A stretch of DNA of 39,417 nucleotides from Deltaproteobacteria bacterium (GCA_029777945.1 JAKORG010000096.1:1-39417), one strand, 5' to 3'; counted from the first letter of the stretch, positions 17,173-25,336 are shown. Notes: a model not told the origin generated them from the sequence alone. A program made the numbers and translations.

Positions 17173-19611
17173 ATGGTATCAGTTAAACGAAGTCTATGTT
17201 ATTTGCTTCTTGCATTTTCTTTGATGTTTCTAACTGCACCGCTTGCATGTGCCAGTGAAGCTGACATCATTCTTCCCGATTTGTCCCAGGTAAAATTCGG
17301 TATATTTGGAGGCACAAGTGGCGTATCCATTATGTATTTCGGTCTATTTGTGTGTATCATAGGTCTTATATTCGCATTGGTGCAATACAGTCAGACTAAA
17401 AATAGACCGGTCCATAAATCTATGTTAGAGGTCTCTGAGATAATCTGGGAGACATGTAAATCTTATCTAACTCAACAGGGTAAATTCCTTATAATCCTGT
17501 GGATACTCGTGGCAATTTGTATGGTTTATTATTTTATGGGCCTTTCACATCTTTCAATTGGACCTGTAATCGTTATACTCGTATGTTCAATTCTTGGAAT
17601 CCTCGGTTCATACGGTGTTGCATGGTTCGGCATGAGGATTAACACAAGGGCAAATTCAAGGGCGGCCTTTGCATCCCTTACTGGAAAACCCGTTGATGTT
17701 GTAAACATTCCCTTAACATCTGGTATGAGCGTTGGGCTTCTCCTTGTAAGCGTTGAGTTATTCTTTATGATTTGTATCCTTGTGTTTCTCCCGAAAAACC
17801 TTGTAGGTCCAAGCTTTATAGGTTTTGCAATCGGTGAATCCTTAGGTGCTAGCGCACTTAGGATTGCTGGTGGTGTCTTTACAAAGATCGCCGATATAGG
17901 CTCTGACCTCATGAAGATCGTTTTTAAACTCCCAGAAGATGACCCCAAAAATCCTGGCGTTATAGCAGACTGCACAGGTGACAATGCTGGTGATAGTGTT
18001 GGCCCCACAGCAGACGGCTTTGAAACATACGGTGTAACAGGTGTGGCTTTAGTTACTTTTTTAGCACTTGCCCTCGCTGCAAATCCAATTATGTCTGGAA
18101 CACTTATCATATGGATATTCTCCATGCGTATCCTTATGATACTTACCTCACTGGTATCTTATTTTGTTAATCTCGGCATTACAAATTCAGTATATGGTTC
18201 AAAGAAAAAATTTAACTTCGAACAACCCCTTACAAACCTCGTATGGATTACCTCTGCCATATCCATAATCGTTACTTTCTGGGCTAGCTATATGCTCCTT
18301 GGCGATTTAAACGACAAATATCCAGGTCTATGGTGGGCACTTTCTATTATCATCTCCTGTGGCACTATTGCCGGTGCACTTATACCTGAATTTACAAAGA
18401 TTTTTACAAGCACAAAATCACGCCATGTCCAGGAAGTTGTAGGTGCTGCCCGTCACGGTGGTGCCTCCCTTGATATTCTATCAGGTTTTGTTGCAGGTAA
18501 TTTCTCTGCCTTCTGGGAAGGCCTCGTAATACTCTTTCTCATGTTTATTGCCTATAGGGTATCACAGCATCCCTCCATTATAGCTGTTATGCCACAACAA
18601 TTTGCCTTTGCGGCCCCTGTGTTTGCATTCGGTCTTGTGGCTTTTGGTTTCCTCGGCATGGGTCCTGTCACAATAGCAGTTGATTCATATGGTCCTGTAT
18701 CGGACAATGCCCAATCTGTTTATGAGCTTTCAAGGATTGAATCCCGTCCAAATATTAAAGAAGAGATAAAAAAAGAATTCGGGTTTGATCCAGACTTTGA
18801 AAATGGAAAGGATTATCTCGAAGAGGCAGATGGCGCTGGAAATACATTCAAGGCAACGGCAAAACCTGTGCTTATAGGAACTGCCGTGGTCGGTGCCACT
18901 ACCATGGTCTTTGGTATTATTATACTCCTCGAAAATATGTTTAAAAATGTTATAGCCAAATTAAGTTTAGTGCAACCTGAAATCATCCTCGGTCTGCTTA
19001 TGGGCGGCGCTGTTATATACTGGTTTACAGGTGCAGCAACACAGGCGGTTACAACAGGTGCATACCGTGCAGTTGTTTTTATCAAGAAGAATATTAACCT
19101 TGACAAAGAAGAGGCATCCATTGAGGACAGTAAAGAGGTTGTCAAGATATGCACACAGTATGCCCAGAAGGGTATGATAAACATTTTTATAGTGATATTC
19201 TTCCTCGCCCTTGCCTTATCCTTCTTCAACCCGTATTTCTTTATCGGTTATCTTGTTGCCATTGCATTCTTCGGGCTTTTCCAGGCTATCTTTCTTGCAA
19301 ATGCAGGTGGTGCATGGGATAACGCAAAGAAGATAGTAGAAGTGGATTTGAAGGAAAAGGGCACAGATTTACATGCTGCAACAGTTGTCGGTGATACAGT
19401 GGGTGACCCATTTAAGGATACATCGTCTGTCTCCATGAACCCGGTTATTAAGTTCACCACACTTTTTGGTCTTCTTGCCACTGAAATTGCCGTTACCATG
19501 CAGTCCCAGGCCATGAAGACAACTATTGGCATAATCTTCTTCATCATTGCCCTTATCTTTGTGTATCGTTCATTCTACGGCATGAGAGTGGGACAGGAAA
19601 AACTCGAATAA
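17173..19611 (+). CDS. hppA: Membrane-bound ion-translocating pyrophosphatase (divergent type)
   Basis: An 812-residue integral membrane pyrophosphatase with about 16 membrane helices, which couples pyrophosphate hydrolysis to pumping H+ or Na+. It starts with a likely signal sequence ending near ACA-SEA (26-29). The Mg-pyrophosphate site is recognisable: KIADIGSD (238-245), PEDDPKNPGVIAD, and DCTGDNAGD with D266, D270 and D274. Most family members have DNVGDNVGD here, so this is a divergent clade with the aspartates kept. The segment GNTFKA has K560 where potassium-independent enzymes carry lysine (GNTTKA) and potassium-dependent ones alanine, so K+ independence is predicted. The pumped ion cannot be told. 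A strong AAGGAGG ribosome site precedes the ATG, with an upstream sigma-70 promoter and Rex-like site. Confidence 0.93.
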   Translation: MVSVKRSLCYLLLAFSLMFLTAPLACASEADIILPDLSQVKFGIFGGTSGVSIMYFGLFVCIIGLIFALVQYSQTKNRPVHKSMLEVSEIIWETCKSYLTQQGKFLIILWILVAICMVYYFMGLSHLSIGPVIVILVCSILGILGSYGVAWFGMRINTRANSRAAFASLTGKPVDVVNIPLTSGMSVGLLLVSVELFFMICILVFLPKNLVGPSFIGFAIGESLGASALRIAGGVFTKIADIGSDLMKIVFKLPEDDPKNPGVIADCTGDNAGDSVGPTADGFETYGVTGVALVTFLALALAANPIMSGTLIIWIFSMRILMILTSLVSYFVNLGITNSVYGSKKKFNFEQPLTNLVWITSAISIIVTFWASYMLLGDLNDKYPGLWWALSIIISCGTIAGALIPEFTKIFTSTKSRHVQEVVGAARHGGASLDILSGFVAGNFSAFWEGLVILFLMFIAYRVSQHPSIIAVMPQQFAFAAPVFAFGLVAFGFLGMGPVTIAVDSYGPVSDNAQSVYELSRIESRPNIKEEIKKEFGFDPDFENGKDYLEEADGAGNTFKATAKPVLIGTAVVGATTMVFGIIILLENMFKNVIAKLSLVQPEIILGLLMGGAVIYWFTGAATQAVTTGAYRAVVFIKKNINLDKEEASIEDSKEVVKICTQYAQKGMINIFIVIFFLALALSFFNPYFFIGYLVAIAFFGLFQAIFLANAGGAWDNAKKIVEVDLKEKGTDLHAATVVGDTVGDPFKDTSSVSMNPVIKFTTLFGLLATEIAVTMQSQAMKTTIGIIFFIIALIFVYRSFYGMRVGQEKLE

Positions 19612-19625
19612 ATAAAAAATAGTGC

Positions 19626-19658
19626 AAAAAAAACGCCCCTTATAAGGGGCGTTTTTTT
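19626..19658. terminator. Bidirectional intrinsic terminator
   Basis: A run of eight A, stem CGCCCC (19634-19639), loop TTATAA, stem GGGGCG (19646-19651), then seven T. It works on either strand. It ends hppA transcripts and also those of the convergent membrane-protein gene, whose stop codon (TAA, 19642-19640) lies in the loop and whose last codons form one arm of the stem. Confidence 0.93.
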
Positions 19659-20701
19659 ATTTTTGCAGCCTTTAAAAATAACCTTATCCTTCTTTTTCTT
19701 TGTTCATCTATAATCTTTGACAGAGTCTCTTCATCAATAGTGGATAGCTCCTCTACAGACTTTATATTGTTCTGCCTTAATTTTTTAAGGTTAATGATGC
19801 CCAAACCTTTGAGATGCATTAATTCTAACATATCCCTCTCATATTTATCGAGGGACTTCACATCTATTTTAAAGCTGGTCTTAATACCTTTATTTTTAAA
19901 TGTCTCAATCTTTTGTTTATCTATAAAGTCTATTTCATCTATTTTGGCAATATAAGAAAAAACAGTATATCTGTCTATTAAAGGAAATGTAAAAAAACAT
20001 ATAAATGCCATTAATGTTAATGCCATCATCTTTTTCGTCACTGACCATAGGCCTTCTAAAAAATTTAAAAAGGCAATTGTTTCGAAACCGAAGGCAATAA
20101 AACCTACATATCCTAAAACAGGCATTTCAAAAAGTTTTAACTCTTCAAAAAAGGGGACTGTATACACCCATTTTGTTACAGCCCAGTTGTTCCAAAATTC
20201 CCATAAGATGCCACAAAATAATCCACCAAGCATGGATGCCAAAAGATTGTCTATGCATCCCTTTTCCATATCTTTGGCAAAGGATCTATTGCGCACTTTA
20301 TAATTATATCCATCAAAGATAAGACCAAAAGATACCCAGGCAAGACCGAAAAAATATTCAGGCAATAAAAGGGTAATAAAGAACATAAAAAGACCAACTG
20401 TTATTGCATAGACAGCATAGTTTTTTATATACATGTTTTTAATCTTTATTTCTCCCATTAGAGAATGAATTATTTCCTTTGTCACATAAATGGCTGGGAT
20501 TACAGTGCCGTATGACAAAAGGTAGCCCAAAATCCACCTCTGGTTTATTTCCCTGGGTAGATTTATATAAAACCAGTTTTGGATCCTTAAATTGATAAGC
20601 TCAAAGATACACCAGAAGCCACTAGAGATGACGATTAAAAAGATTAAAGAATGCTTTAAGATTAGAAATTTTTTATTTTTTAAGGCATATATGGCATCCA
20701 T
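19640..20701 (-). CDS. Multi-pass membrane protein with C-terminal helix-hairpin-helix domain (N-terminus probably interrupted)
   Basis: A 353-residue frame with about six membrane segments in residues 15-245, a soluble linker, and a C-terminal region of about 65 residues (LKGLGIINLKKLRQNNIKSVEELSTIDEETLSKIID) that looks like tandem helix-hairpin-helix motifs of the DUF4332 kind. I do not recognise the whole-protein family. No ribosome site precedes the ATG at 20699-20701. The same frame continues upstream with protein-like sequence (EPLYIFFYPLVWWSYILI) until a TGA at 20759-20761, and beyond it with another hydrophobic stretch, so the true N-terminus is probably about 43 codons longer and broken by one stop. 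The 3' end forms part of the terminator shared with hppA. Confidence 0.6.
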   Translation of the reverse strand: MDAIYALKNKKFLILKHSLIFLIVISSGFWCIFELINLRIQNWFYINLPREINQRWILGYLLSYGTVIPAIYVTKEIIHSLMGEIKIKNMYIKNYAVYAITVGLFMFFITLLLPEYFFGLAWVSFGLIFDGYNYKVRNRSFAKDMEKGCIDNLLASMLGGLFCGILWEFWNNWAVTKWVYTVPFFEELKLFEMPVLGYVGFIAFGFETIAFLNFLEGLWSVTKKMMALTLMAFICFFTFPLIDRYTVFSYIAKIDEIDFIDKQKIETFKNKGIKTSFKIDVKSLDKYERDMLELMHLKGLGIINLKKLRQNNIKSVEELSTIDEETLSKIIDEQRKRRIRLFLKAAKIKKRPL

Positions 20702-20830
20702 TATAAGTATATAAGACCACCAGACAAGGGGATAAAAAAATATATACAGCGGTTCAATTCAATTATAAAGAATTATATAGCTTAAAATGTGTAAGACAAT
20801 GCCTATAGATAAGGCGAGATACTTAATCAC
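20702..20830 (-). pseudogene. Probable lost N-terminus of the membrane/HhH protein, with in-frame TGA
   Basis: Reading in the same frame as the downstream gene from a GTG at 20830-20828 gives V-I-K-Y-L-A-L-S-I-G-I-V-L-H-I-L-S-Y-I, a membrane-helix-like segment. Then come L-Y-N, a TGA (20761-20759), and IEPLYIFFYPLVWWSYILI leading straight into the ATG of the downstream frame. One base change (TGG to TGA) would turn a tryptophan codon into this stop. The GTG lies just after the NlpC/P60 gene's stop codon. Whether the downstream part is still made from the internal ATG is unknown. Confidence 0.45.
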
Positions 20831-20833
20831 ATC

Positions 20834-21748
20834 TTATGATTTACTAACTTCATCATCAGGGGTTGTGTTTCTTTTTACATCGGCATTTTCTTCTATATAG
20901 GGTTTCTTTACCCTTGTGGCCCCTACATAGGTTCTTGAATAAAAATCAGAGCTAAGGGAATCTATCTTCACCCCTATTCTTCCATTCCCTGAAGAAGAAT
21001 GAATGAAATAACCATCGCCTATGTATATACCCACATGGGTTGGATATTTTATATACCTTTTTGTCCTGAAAAAAACAAGGTCGCCAATTGCAAGCTCTTC
21101 TTTACTTATCTTTGTGCCCACATGAAACTGTTCCCTTGCACTCCTTGGTAGCTGCACATCAAAAATCTCGTAAATCTTTTTTACATACGCAGAACAATCA
21201 AGGCCTCTTACAGAGTTTCCACCGTATTTATACGGTGCACCTATAAAACTCTTTGCCACCTTAACGAGCAGATACTTTTCGTCGTTACTCTTCCAGGGTT
21301 TCAGATTTTTATTTGTTAATTCCACAAATTCTTCCATTTTTTCTTCAGATAAGGTTTTCGGGATAAGGATAACCATATTCTTATTAAGTTTTACCCCATC
21401 TTTCAAATTATTTGCTTCGAGGAGCTCTTCTTTATCTATATTGAATCTTTTTGCAATGCCATCTAAAGTATCACCTTTTTTTGTCCTATATTCTATAAAT
21501 TCACCATCAGTTTCTAAAACAGGCTCTTCAAGGCTTATATTCTTTTTTTTCTTATTCTTTAAATTCTTCTTTGCTAAGACAGTTTTTTTATTTTTTGTTG
21601 AAGCAGCTTTTATGGTTTTTTTTGTTTGATTATTTGATACCTGTTTCGTTGTATTTTTATTATTTGTTGTCTGCTGCGAGAAGGCATCACATGTCCATAT
21701 TAAAAACAAAAAAAATGATATGATTGTTATCAATATGTTTTTCTTCAA
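20834..21748 (-). CDS. LysM-NlpC/P60 cell-wall endopeptidase
   Basis: A 304-residue exported peptidoglycan hydrolase. It has a signal peptide (residues 1-25, ending near DAFSQ), a Lys/Asn/Thr-rich linker (26-70), a LysM peptidoglycan-binding domain (about 85-131, YRTKKGDTLDGIAKRF) and a C-terminal NlpC/P60 cysteine-peptidase domain (about 160-285). The catalytic residues are visible: C185 in LDCSAY, H238 in THVGIYIG and H250 in FIHSSSG. Family members cut the stem peptide, typically between D-Glu and diaminopimelate. It may have been co-transcribed with the membrane/HhH gene that follows directly. It is divergent from the small membrane-protein gene at 21902. Confidence 0.92.
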   Translation of the reverse strand: MKKNILITIISFFLFLIWTCDAFSQQTTNNKNTTKQVSNNQTKKTIKAASTKNKKTVLAKKNLKNKKKKNISLEEPVLETDGEFIEYRTKKGDTLDGIAKRFNIDKEELLEANNLKDGVKLNKNMVILIPKTLSEEKMEEFVELTNKNLKPWKSNDEKYLLVKVAKSFIGAPYKYGGNSVRGLDCSAYVKKIYEIFDVQLPRSAREQFHVGTKISKEELAIGDLVFFRTKRYIKYPTHVGIYIGDGYFIHSSSGNGRIGVKIDSLSSDFYSRTYVGATRVKKPYIEENADVKRNTTPDDEVSKS

Positions 21749-21855
21749 TTTTTACCCCTTTTAGCCTTAAATATTAACCCCGCTATGTGATATGAATCAT
21801 TTTTTATCAAAACAGGTATAAATCTGTCAAGAATTTTTATTTTTATCAAATGATA

Positions 21856-21884
21856 TTGTTTTAAATTTTAAAATTTTGTGTAAT
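21856..21884 (+). promoter_or_regulatory. Possible sigma-70 promoter
   Basis: TTGTTT, a 17-bp spacer and TGTAAT, about 18 bp before the ATG at 21902. This is a modest match in very AT-rich DNA. Nothing else clear is seen in the divergent intergenic region 21749-21901. Confidence 0.33.
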
Positions 21885-21901
21885 AATTTAAATACATTTC
21901 C

Positions 21902-22243
21902 ATGATTATAATAAAGTGGTTCATCATGGCTTTTTCCATTCTGGTTATAAGCTATTATCTTCCAGGGGTTACTGTTAGCAGTTTTTTATCTGCCCTTTGG
22001 GTAGCCTTATTTCTCGGTATAATCAACATTTTCATAAAACCCGTTCTCATATTCATCACCCTGCCCATAAACATCTTAACATTAGGTTTATTTACATTTG
22101 TAATAAACGCAATCCTTGTCCTTTTTGCATCAAGTGTGATCAAAGGATTTTATGTCCAAGATTTCTTATCTGCCCTACTATTCGGAATAATACTTTCTGC
22201 CATAAATTATATATTAAATTCTATTTTTTTCAGATCAAGGTAA
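21902..22243 (+). CDS. Small four-helix membrane protein, phage-holin-4_2 / YvlD-like family
   Basis: A 113-residue, almost wholly hydrophobic protein with four predicted membrane helices (about 2-22, 28-50, 55-78 and 84-108). The pattern YYLPGVTVSSFLSALWVALFLGIINIFIKPVLIFITLPINILTLGLFTFVINAILV is typical of the YvlD/phage-holin superfamily IV proteins common in bacterial chromosomes. Despite the family name these are usually not phage genes, and no phage genes surround it. The function is unknown. Its stop is one base before the next gene's ATG, so the two are probably co-translated. Confidence 0.83.
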   Translation: MIIIKWFIMAFSILVISYYLPGVTVSSFLSALWVALFLGIINIFIKPVLIFITLPINILTLGLFTFVINAILVLFASSVIKGFYVQDFLSALLFGIILSAINYILNSIFFRSR

Positions 22244-22244
22244 C

Positions 22245-23183
22245 ATGGAAAAAACGATTGTTTATGTAGAACTAAATAGCCTTTTAGGTCTTTCAAAAGT
22301 GCTTAAAACACAAGACCTCGATGTGGATGAACAAGAAGCCCTTAAAAATATATGGACCCTATTCAATGAAGAAAAGATAAGACTTGTTACCTCTGGGGAT
22401 GACATAAAAATGGATATAATCATGTGGCTCAATAACCAGGGATGTTGTGTCACAGATACCCTTACACCTATAGAAGCAATAAAAGAATTCGAAAAATGGG
22501 AAAAGGCAGATAAAAATATCTTAAAAGCGTGGCGGAGAATCTTTTATTATTACGACAGGATAGAATCTATTCCAAAACAATACAACGACAACTCTGCGTA
22601 TATAAAAGTGCTTCCATGGGAACTCTTATCAGTTAAAAGTGGAAAGGACCCTGATTTTTTTCTTGATAATCTCCATACAGTAAAAGAAATACTCAAAGAT
22701 TGTGCAAACGGCCTCAGTGAAATATTTCCACAAGAAAAATGGCATGATTTGAGTTGCATTGATTATCAACTAAACTGGATGGTATTGGAACGGACATTTA
22801 AAAAATTGGGAATCGAATTAGACTTAGAGGGTTCATATGGAGAAGAAATAAAAAGGATATTCGGGCTTTTAAATAGGGTTATAAATTTAAGTAAAAAAAG
22901 CAGTAAAAACCCAAAATTAAATCCAGAGCATCTCGATTTTATAATAAATACAGTTATAAATAAATATTTCACAGAAAAAAGCAGCTACATTAAACATATT
23001 ATGAACTGCATTTCTTATGGCATAGAATACATGTTGACAACGGATAAAAAATTCATAGAAAGATTCAGGAAGATAAAAAAAGAAAATACTGAGAAGTTTA
23101 AATTACTACCAAAAAAATTTAACCTTCTGACGCCATGCGAACTTCAATCAGAGCTATTTAAAAACAAAAACCTATTTCTATAA
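22245..23183 (+). CDS. Unrecognised 312-aa protein with PIN-like N- and C-terminal ends
   Basis: A soluble protein of no family I can name with confidence. Residues 5-15 (IVYVELNSLLG) and 255-272 (CISYGIEYMLTTDKKFIE) resemble the first and last motifs of PIN-domain nucleases (hDTNxLL and GxxYhLTxDKDF). Between them lies a long helical insertion of about 200 residues that normal PIN domains of about 130 residues lack. The usual first aspartate is glutamate (E9), while D267 fits the terminal acidic position. No antitoxin-like gene is adjacent; the partner is the small membrane protein one base upstream. PIN-like fold is a hypothesis; the family assignment remains open. Confidence 0.6.
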   Translation: MEKTIVYVELNSLLGLSKVLKTQDLDVDEQEALKNIWTLFNEEKIRLVTSGDDIKMDIIMWLNNQGCCVTDTLTPIEAIKEFEKWEKADKNILKAWRRIFYYYDRIESIPKQYNDNSAYIKVLPWELLSVKSGKDPDFFLDNLHTVKEILKDCANGLSEIFPQEKWHDLSCIDYQLNWMVLERTFKKLGIELDLEGSYGEEIKRIFGLLNRVINLSKKSSKNPKLNPEHLDFIINTVINKYFTEKSSYIKHIMNCISYGIEYMLTTDKKFIERFRKIKKENTEKFKLLPKKFNLLTPCELQSELFKNKNLFL

Positions 23184-23258
23184 TTAACTTGACATAAAAC
23201 TCTAAATAGTAGAACATAATATAATAAAGTTTATAAAAAACATAAAGGAGGTTCTCAT

Positions 23259-23666
23259 ATGAAGAGATTTATTATTTTTGTTCTTGCCCTATTTTTATGT
23301 TTTGCCCTTTCATCATTTGGCATAGCGCAAACAAAACCTGCAGCACCTGAAAAGGCCAAGGTTGAAGCCCCTGCACCTGAAAAGGCAGAAAAACCAGAAG
23401 CTAAAAAGCCCGAGGCGCCAAAAGAGGCTGAAAAACCTAAACCAAAAACTTATCCTGGAATCGTTGGAACTGTAGAAAGTGTTGATTCTACACTTCTTAC
23501 AATAAAAAGCTCAAAAGGCGTTTTGACCTTTGATATTTCCAATGCAAAATTTAAAGGATACAAAAATGCAAGCGAAATAAAAGTTGGGGATAAGGTCTCA
23601 GCCACCTCAATAAAAGGTACAATGACTGTGCAAAAAATAGCCGGGGCAAAAAAGGTAAAAAAGTAG
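23259..23666 (+). CDS. Small secreted protein with Ala/Pro/Glu/Lys-rich linker and OB/SH3-like C-domain
   Basis: A 135-residue exported protein. It has a signal peptide (about 1-23, ending SFGIAQ), a low-complexity linker (24-67) built of repeated APEKA/KPEA units, and a small beta-rich domain (68-130, GIVGTVESVDSTLLTIKSSK through EIKVGDKVSATS). The last part has the G-x-h-x-x-h-D-x-x-x-x-h-x-h pattern of DUF5666-like and other small beta-barrel domains. A strong AAAGGAGG ribosome site precedes the ATG, suggesting good expression. The function is unknown; a periplasmic or wall-associated role is plausible. Confidence 0.75.
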   Translation: MKRFIIFVLALFLCFALSSFGIAQTKPAAPEKAKVEAPAPEKAEKPEAKKPEAPKEAEKPKPKTYPGIVGTVESVDSTLLTIKSSKGVLTFDISNAKFKGYKNASEIKVGDKVSATSIKGTMTVQKIAGAKKVKK

Positions 23667-23682
23667 CCAACTAATCTATGAT

Positions 23683-23717
23683 GAACACCCTTGTCTTATT
23701 TTGCAACAGGGGTGTTC
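23683..23717. terminator. Hairpin between convergent genes, possible terminator
   Basis: GAACACCC (23683-23690) pairs with GGGTGTTC (23710-23717) around an 18-base loop that can pair further (TTG/CAA). It lies between the convergent secreted-protein and regulator genes. No long T tract follows on either strand, so it may be a weak or factor-assisted terminator. Confidence 0.45.
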
Positions 23718-23749
23718 AAAAATATAAATCTAATCGTTTGGTTTTTATT

Positions 23750-25117
23750 TCACGTTTTATTATATTCTTTTTCTATCTGTTCAAGTCTGCTGTATAGTTT
23801 TTTTCTGCTGATACCTAATATTCGGGCAGCCTTGCTTTTATTCCCTCCTACAGAATCTAATACACTTCTAATATGTTCAGTCTCTAATCTTGCAAGGGTA
23901 GAATCCATTTTTTTATTTGTTATATCCATTACTACTGTCTGACCATAATTTGAATAAAAGATCGCATCAGGAAGATCCTCCGGTAATATCTCCATCCTGT
24001 CAGTACTTATAAGACATGCCCTTTCTATCACATTTGCAAGCTCCCTTACATTTCCAGGCCAGTGGTACGCCTTTAATAATTCCATTACCCTTTCGGAAAG
24101 AATTTTCTTTTTGCCTGGCCTTGCGAACTTTGCAAGAAAATATTCTGCCAAAGGAGGTATGTCCTCTTTTTTTTCCCTAAGAGGTGGAAGATGTATAACA
24201 AAAGCATTCATTCTAAAAAAAAGGTCTTTTCTGAATTTCCCCTCTTTTATCTCATAAGTCAGGTCTTTATTCGTAGCAAATATAAATCGAATATTTACCT
24301 TTGTCTCTTTTGTGTCACCTAATTTTAAAAAGGTTCCGTTTTCAAGCACCCTTAAAAGTTTTGCCTGGATGGCAGGGCTCATATCCCCAATTTCATCCAC
24401 AAAAAATGTGCCTTCATTGGCTATCTCAAGAAGGCCAGGCTTATTCGTATGAGCACCTGTGAAGGCACCCTTTTTATATCCAAAAAGCTCACTTTCGAGC
24501 ATGGATTCCTGAAGGGCGCTGGAATTTATGGCAACAAAAGGATTTGATGCCCTTGGGCTTAGGCTGTGGATTGCCCTTGCGGCAAGTTCTTTTCCTGTGC
24601 CTGTTTCACCCTGGATAAGCACAGGTGTATCAGACGGTGCAACAAGGGATATTAAATCCTTAACCCTTTGCATCTGTTTGCTGTTGCCCACGAATTGATC
24701 CTGGATGCTGAGCCTCTGGATATGTTCTTTGAGGAGTATATTTTTATCCTTCAAGGACTTCTTCTCATAAGCCTTTAATATTATGGTGGATAGCTCTGAA
24801 GTTTTGCACGGCTTTGTAAGGTAATCATAGGCCCCAAGTTTCATAGATTTTATTGCCGTATCCACAGAGGCATACCCTGTCAACATCACAATTTCAATTG
24901 TAGGCTCATACTGTTTTATCTTGGAGAACAATTCAATGCCATCAATATCCGGTAATTTTATGTCAAGGACTGCCACATCAAAATCATTTTCCTCCACCCT
25001 TTTTAAGGCCTCTTCTCCAGATGTGGCAATGGTTATGTCCATATTCTCTTTTGATAGTTGTTTTTTAAAGGCCTGGGCCAACTGTATTTCATCGTCTACA
25101 ATTAAGACCCTTATCAT
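23750..25117 (-). CDS. Sigma-54-dependent response regulator next to the Hdr/Etf operon
   Basis: A 455-residue NtrC/AtoC-type activator. The receiver domain has D9, phospho-acceptor D52 and K99. The AAA+ domain has GETGTGKE at 167-174 and the sigma-54 loop GAFTGA at 214-219. A Fis-type helix-turn-helix lies near 426-447 (NKSKAARILGISRKKLYSRL). No histidine kinase is adjacent. It is divergent from the Hdr/Etf operon, and both have good -24/-12 promoters with two shared 17-bp palindromes between them. It is therefore the natural candidate activator of the operon and of its own gene; that is inference from layout. The PAS hybrid kinase at 9327-11651 is too far away to be assigned as partner. Confidence 0.9.
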   Translation of the reverse strand: MIRVLIVDDEIQLAQAFKKQLSKENMDITIATSGEEALKRVEENDFDVAVLDIKLPDIDGIELFSKIKQYEPTIEIVMLTGYASVDTAIKSMKLGAYDYLTKPCKTSELSTIILKAYEKKSLKDKNILLKEHIQRLSIQDQFVGNSKQMQRVKDLISLVAPSDTPVLIQGETGTGKELAARAIHSLSPRASNPFVAINSSALQESMLESELFGYKKGAFTGAHTNKPGLLEIANEGTFFVDEIGDMSPAIQAKLLRVLENGTFLKLGDTKETKVNIRFIFATNKDLTYEIKEGKFRKDLFFRMNAFVIHLPPLREKKEDIPPLAEYFLAKFARPGKKKILSERVMELLKAYHWPGNVRELANVIERACLISTDRMEILPEDLPDAIFYSNYGQTVVMDITNKKMDSTLARLETEHIRSVLDSVGGNKSKAARILGISRKKLYSRLEQIEKEYNKT

Positions 25118-25209
25118 TATATACCCCTTTTATTTTTACCATCGAAAATGTCTAAAAATTTAAATCGCCCCCTTACCGCCAAAATAAAGATTCTCATGAA
25201 TAATCTATC

Positions 25210-25225
25210 AGCAATTTAAATGCCA
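25210..25225 (-). promoter_or_regulatory. Sigma-54 (-24/-12) promoter for the response-regulator gene
   Basis: On the minus strand TGGCATTTAAATTGCT, with ten bases between GG (25224-25223) and GC (25212-25211), is the closest match to the RpoN consensus in the window. The predicted transcript start is about 25199, giving an 82-base leader. The two palindromes at 25281-25336 would lie about 90 and 129 bp upstream. Confidence 0.8.
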
Positions 25226-25280
25226 TAAACTTTTCTCCATGAACATTTACACAATATTATATCTAACGGGTTTATCAAAT

Positions 25281-25297
25281 TGTTTATAATGTAAACA
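25281..25297. promoter_or_regulatory. Enhancer-like palindrome, copy 1
   Basis: TGTTTATAATGTAAACA is a 17-bp inverted repeat with 6-bp arms. Its outer half-site TGTTT-N7-AAACA is shared with the copy at 25320-25336. Its centre is about 146 bp upstream of the predicted Hdr-operon start and 90 bp upstream of the regulator-gene start, the usual distance for binding sites of sigma-54 activators. Confidence 0.65.
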
Positions 25298-25319
25298 CAT
25301 TGTATCATATAGTGATATG

Positions 25320-25336
25320 TGTTTCCATAGGAAACA
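25320..25336. promoter_or_regulatory. Enhancer-like palindrome, copy 2
   Basis: TGTTTCCATAGGAAACA is a perfect 17-bp inverted repeat with 7-bp arms and the same length and outer half-site as copy 1; the centres are 39 bp apart. It is about 107 bp upstream of the operon's predicted start. A longer dyad (AAACACAT at 25293-25300 with ATGTGTTT at 25317-25324) links the inner halves of the two copies. Confidence 0.65.

Noticed and set aside
20759-20761. Selenocysteine at the in-frame TGA of the membrane/HhH gene
   Set aside because: The TGA falls in a membrane-segment context with no Cys/redox motif, and no clear SECIS-like hairpin is seen directly downstream; a TGG-to-TGA mutation is simpler.
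21902-22243. Prophage remnant suggested by the holin-family protein
   Set aside because: The YvlD/holin-4_2 family is common in chromosomes, and no integrase, lysis, structural or attachment-site features are nearby.
23189-23194. TTGACA before the small secreted-protein gene as a sigma-70 promoter
   Set aside because: No acceptable -10 box lies 16-18 bp downstream; the TAATAT/TATAAT sequences are 22-25 bp away.
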